Origin: Bin52 sp965213935
GTDB taxonomy: Bacteria > Pseudomonadota > Alphaproteobacteria > Thalassobaculales > Thalassobaculaceae
Direction of reading: 5' to 3'
Assembly: GCA_965213935.1 (NCBI GenBank)
Contig: CBDCAO010000012.1
Coordinates: forward strand, 372,001-436,000
Length of the DNA stretch: 64,000 bases
Shown: piece after piece, positions 62,940-64,000 of the stretch
Numbering within the stretch: the first letter of the stretch is position 1
Layout of the letters: each line of letters opens with the position of its first letter
Notes under the pieces: generated by a model
What the model was told of the DNA's origin: nothing
Seen by the model: the letters and a program-made list of their open reading frames with translations, nothing else
Databases searched by the model: none
Translations under genes and position numbers: made by a program

Positions 62940-62969
62940 TTCGCCGGCAAGTTAGCCGGCGAAGCATGT
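62934..62969. repeat. Perfect 15-bp inverted repeat at the brxC/hipA junction
   Basis: ACATGCTTCGCCGGC (62934-62948) and GCCGGCGAAGCATGT (62955-62969) are exact reverse complements around the loop AAGTTA. It lies exactly where the brxC remnant ends and the hipA-like remnant begins, so it could be a recombination site, the trace of an inserted element, or a terminator. Confidence 0.8.
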
Positions 62970-63013
62970 AGCCGCCGTCCCGCCCGTCCGTTCGCCGAAA
63001 CGCGAGCGCCTGA

Positions 63014-63712
63014 GCCGCATGGCTTTGCCTGGAACTCGGCCGTGCCGGCGGCTTCGAAGTGCCATCCGCCACATTGGTCGAAATGCCCGACGACATGCCC
63101 CCGGCATTTCTGGTCGAACGTTTCGACATCCGGCGCGGCCCGGAAGACCGGCGCCGTCTTGCGCTCGAGGACTTCTGCTCGGTTCTGGACATGCCCGCCT
63201 CGGCGAAATACGACAGCATCATCGAGCGCGTGGCCAGGCATCTCAGGCCGCTCTCGACCGATCCGGTCGCCGATCTCGGCCTCCTGTTCCGTCGCGCCGC
63301 CTTCGCCTGGCTCATTGCCGACGGCGATATGCACCTGAAGAATGTCGCTCTCCTGAGAACGGCTGATGCCAGGGCGAAAACCTTCGCCTCTGTTCGGCTG
63401 GCGCCGCTCTATGACGCGGTCACCACCCGCGTCTTTCCCGGCCTTGCCGGCGACCGCATGGCCCTGAAGCTCAACGGCGAGGATGATCGGCTCCGCCTCC
63501 GGGACTTTCTCACGACGGCCCGAACGATTGGACTGCGGGGCAGCGAAGCCCGGACGGCCTTGGTGGACCTCGTTGCGCGACTCTCCCGAGGTGCGACCAC
63601 TCTCGATTTGCCAGCATTTGCGCAGCAGTCGGAAGCAGCCAGGACCGTCCGGGACCGGGTATCAGACATCGTCGGGAAACGTTGTGCTGCGCTCATGCAG
63701 GATCTCTCCTGA
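63014..63712 (+). pseudogene. HipA-like kinase, C-terminal part only
   Basis: The frame holds the C-terminal kinase half of a HipA-family toxin: PPAFLVERFDIRRG, DFCSVLDMPASAKYDSIIER, the catalytic Asp/Asn loop LIADGDMHLKNVALL, and the metal Asp in APLYDAVTTRVFPGLAGD. Coding-like sequence (CLELGRAGGFEVPSATLVEM) can be traced back to a stop at 63011. The N-terminal subdomain and the nucleotide-binding strand are missing. It ends normally at 63712. No HipB-type antitoxin is seen. HipA kinases phosphorylate glutamyl-tRNA synthetase and cause growth arrest; this piece should be inactive. Confidence 0.8.
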
Positions 63713-63901
63713 AAAGCGAGTCGCCAGTCGATCCCGTCCCCAGCCACCTCCGGCTTCAACATGCCCGGCCGGCCGTACACCGACGCCGTCAGCACCACGC
63801 CCACCTTCGCGGTCCCGGTAGCCTCAGGCAGCTCCGTCGAGCCCTGCTCTCGGGCGGAGGGAAGCCCCGCGGAGCTGAAGGAGTCCTGCCGGAAGGACGC
63901 C

Positions 63902-64000
63902 ATGCCGAGACCGTTGTCGGACGACCTGCGTGTCGGTTTGCTGGAGGCGGCCGAAGCGGGCGGCACGCCCCGCGCCATGGATGAGCGGCTCGGGGTGAGC
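63902..64000 (+). mobile_element. IS630-family transposase, N-terminus (cut by window end)
   Basis: The last 33 codons read MPRPLSDDLRVGLLEAAEAG followed by DERLGVS, the helix-turn-helix start typical of IS630-family transposases (usual form RPLSDDLRxRVVxAVExG...RFGVS). The 5' terminal repeat of the element must lie between the hipA remnant stop (63712) and here, but its partner is outside the window. Some consensus residues differ (TPRAMDER), so it may itself be a decayed copy. Confidence 0.65.

Noticed and set aside
1..64000. CRISPR array or rRNA/tRNA genes
   Set aside because: No regularly spaced direct repeats and no cloverleaf or rRNA sequence were found on reading through. The only short tandem array is the octamer tract.

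Overview
The window looks like a chromosomal piece of a high-GC alphaproteobacterium, probably an uncultured relative of the Rhodospirillales. This rests on the short (~437 aa) prolyl-tRNA synthetase, the SPOR-tailed D,D-carboxypeptidase beside clpS-clpA, a COG3146 acyltransferase, complete valine-breakdown genes and an ilvD/liv cluster. No rRNA, tRNA or CRISPR array was seen. Most genes are dense, GC-rich and intact. A few show small indels that could be decay or assembly error.

Layout. 0-3.8 kb: end of a J-domain gene, then a nucleotide-sugar operon (galU, ugd, phosphomannomutase) for surface polysaccharide. 3.8-8.2 kb: a D,D-carboxypeptidase facing clpS-clpA, which ends in a perfect hairpin terminator. 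8.2-17.3 kb: a minus-strand run that reads livF-livH-binding protein-livM-livG-ilvD-small membrane protein-ridA-acyltransferase, tying branched-chain amino acid (or related) uptake to branched-chain synthesis and imine detoxification. 17.9-19.2 kb: a flavin-dependent monooxygenase.

19.2-23.8 kb is a gene graveyard of lower GC. It holds an internally deleted AbiEi-like (DUF6088) antitoxin gene, a degenerate reading frame, a secreted SH3-like protein, a lipoprotein with a split C2-like domain around a Cys-rich insert, a scrap of BREX brxL and a scrap of a PAPS-reductase-family gene. It runs into a giant autotransporter gene (23.8-29.5 kb; anchor-type jelly roll, leucine-rich repeats, PKD-like and Calx-beta domains, beta-barrel). 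The only ribosome-site-backed start of that gene is separated from its signal peptide by five tandem octamers in the out-of-frame register, which is the layout of a phase-variable surface protein.

29.7-41 kb: serine hydrolase, dnaE, lolD-lolC, proS and a three-gene valine catabolic set. 41.6-59.2 kb: a catabolic stretch with epoxide hydrolase, amidase, NTF2-like protein, MFS transporter, pgk, HAD dehalogenase, MlrC-type metallopeptidase, amidohydrolase, a three-part acyl-CoA carboxylase, class III aminotransferase, a frameshifted sulfatase and a cyclase-family hydrolase.

59.6-64 kb is a second defence/mobile island. It has a fic gene whose promoter, leader and start codon lie inside an array of TGTCGA operators; a collapsed BREX locus in which a brxC fragment is fused to an N-terminally truncated brxL; a perfect 15-bp inverted repeat; the 3' part of a hipA-like kinase gene; and the first codons of an IS630-type transposase. 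The brxL scrap at 23.1 kb and the brxL gene at 61.7 kb form a direct repeat about 38.5 kb apart.
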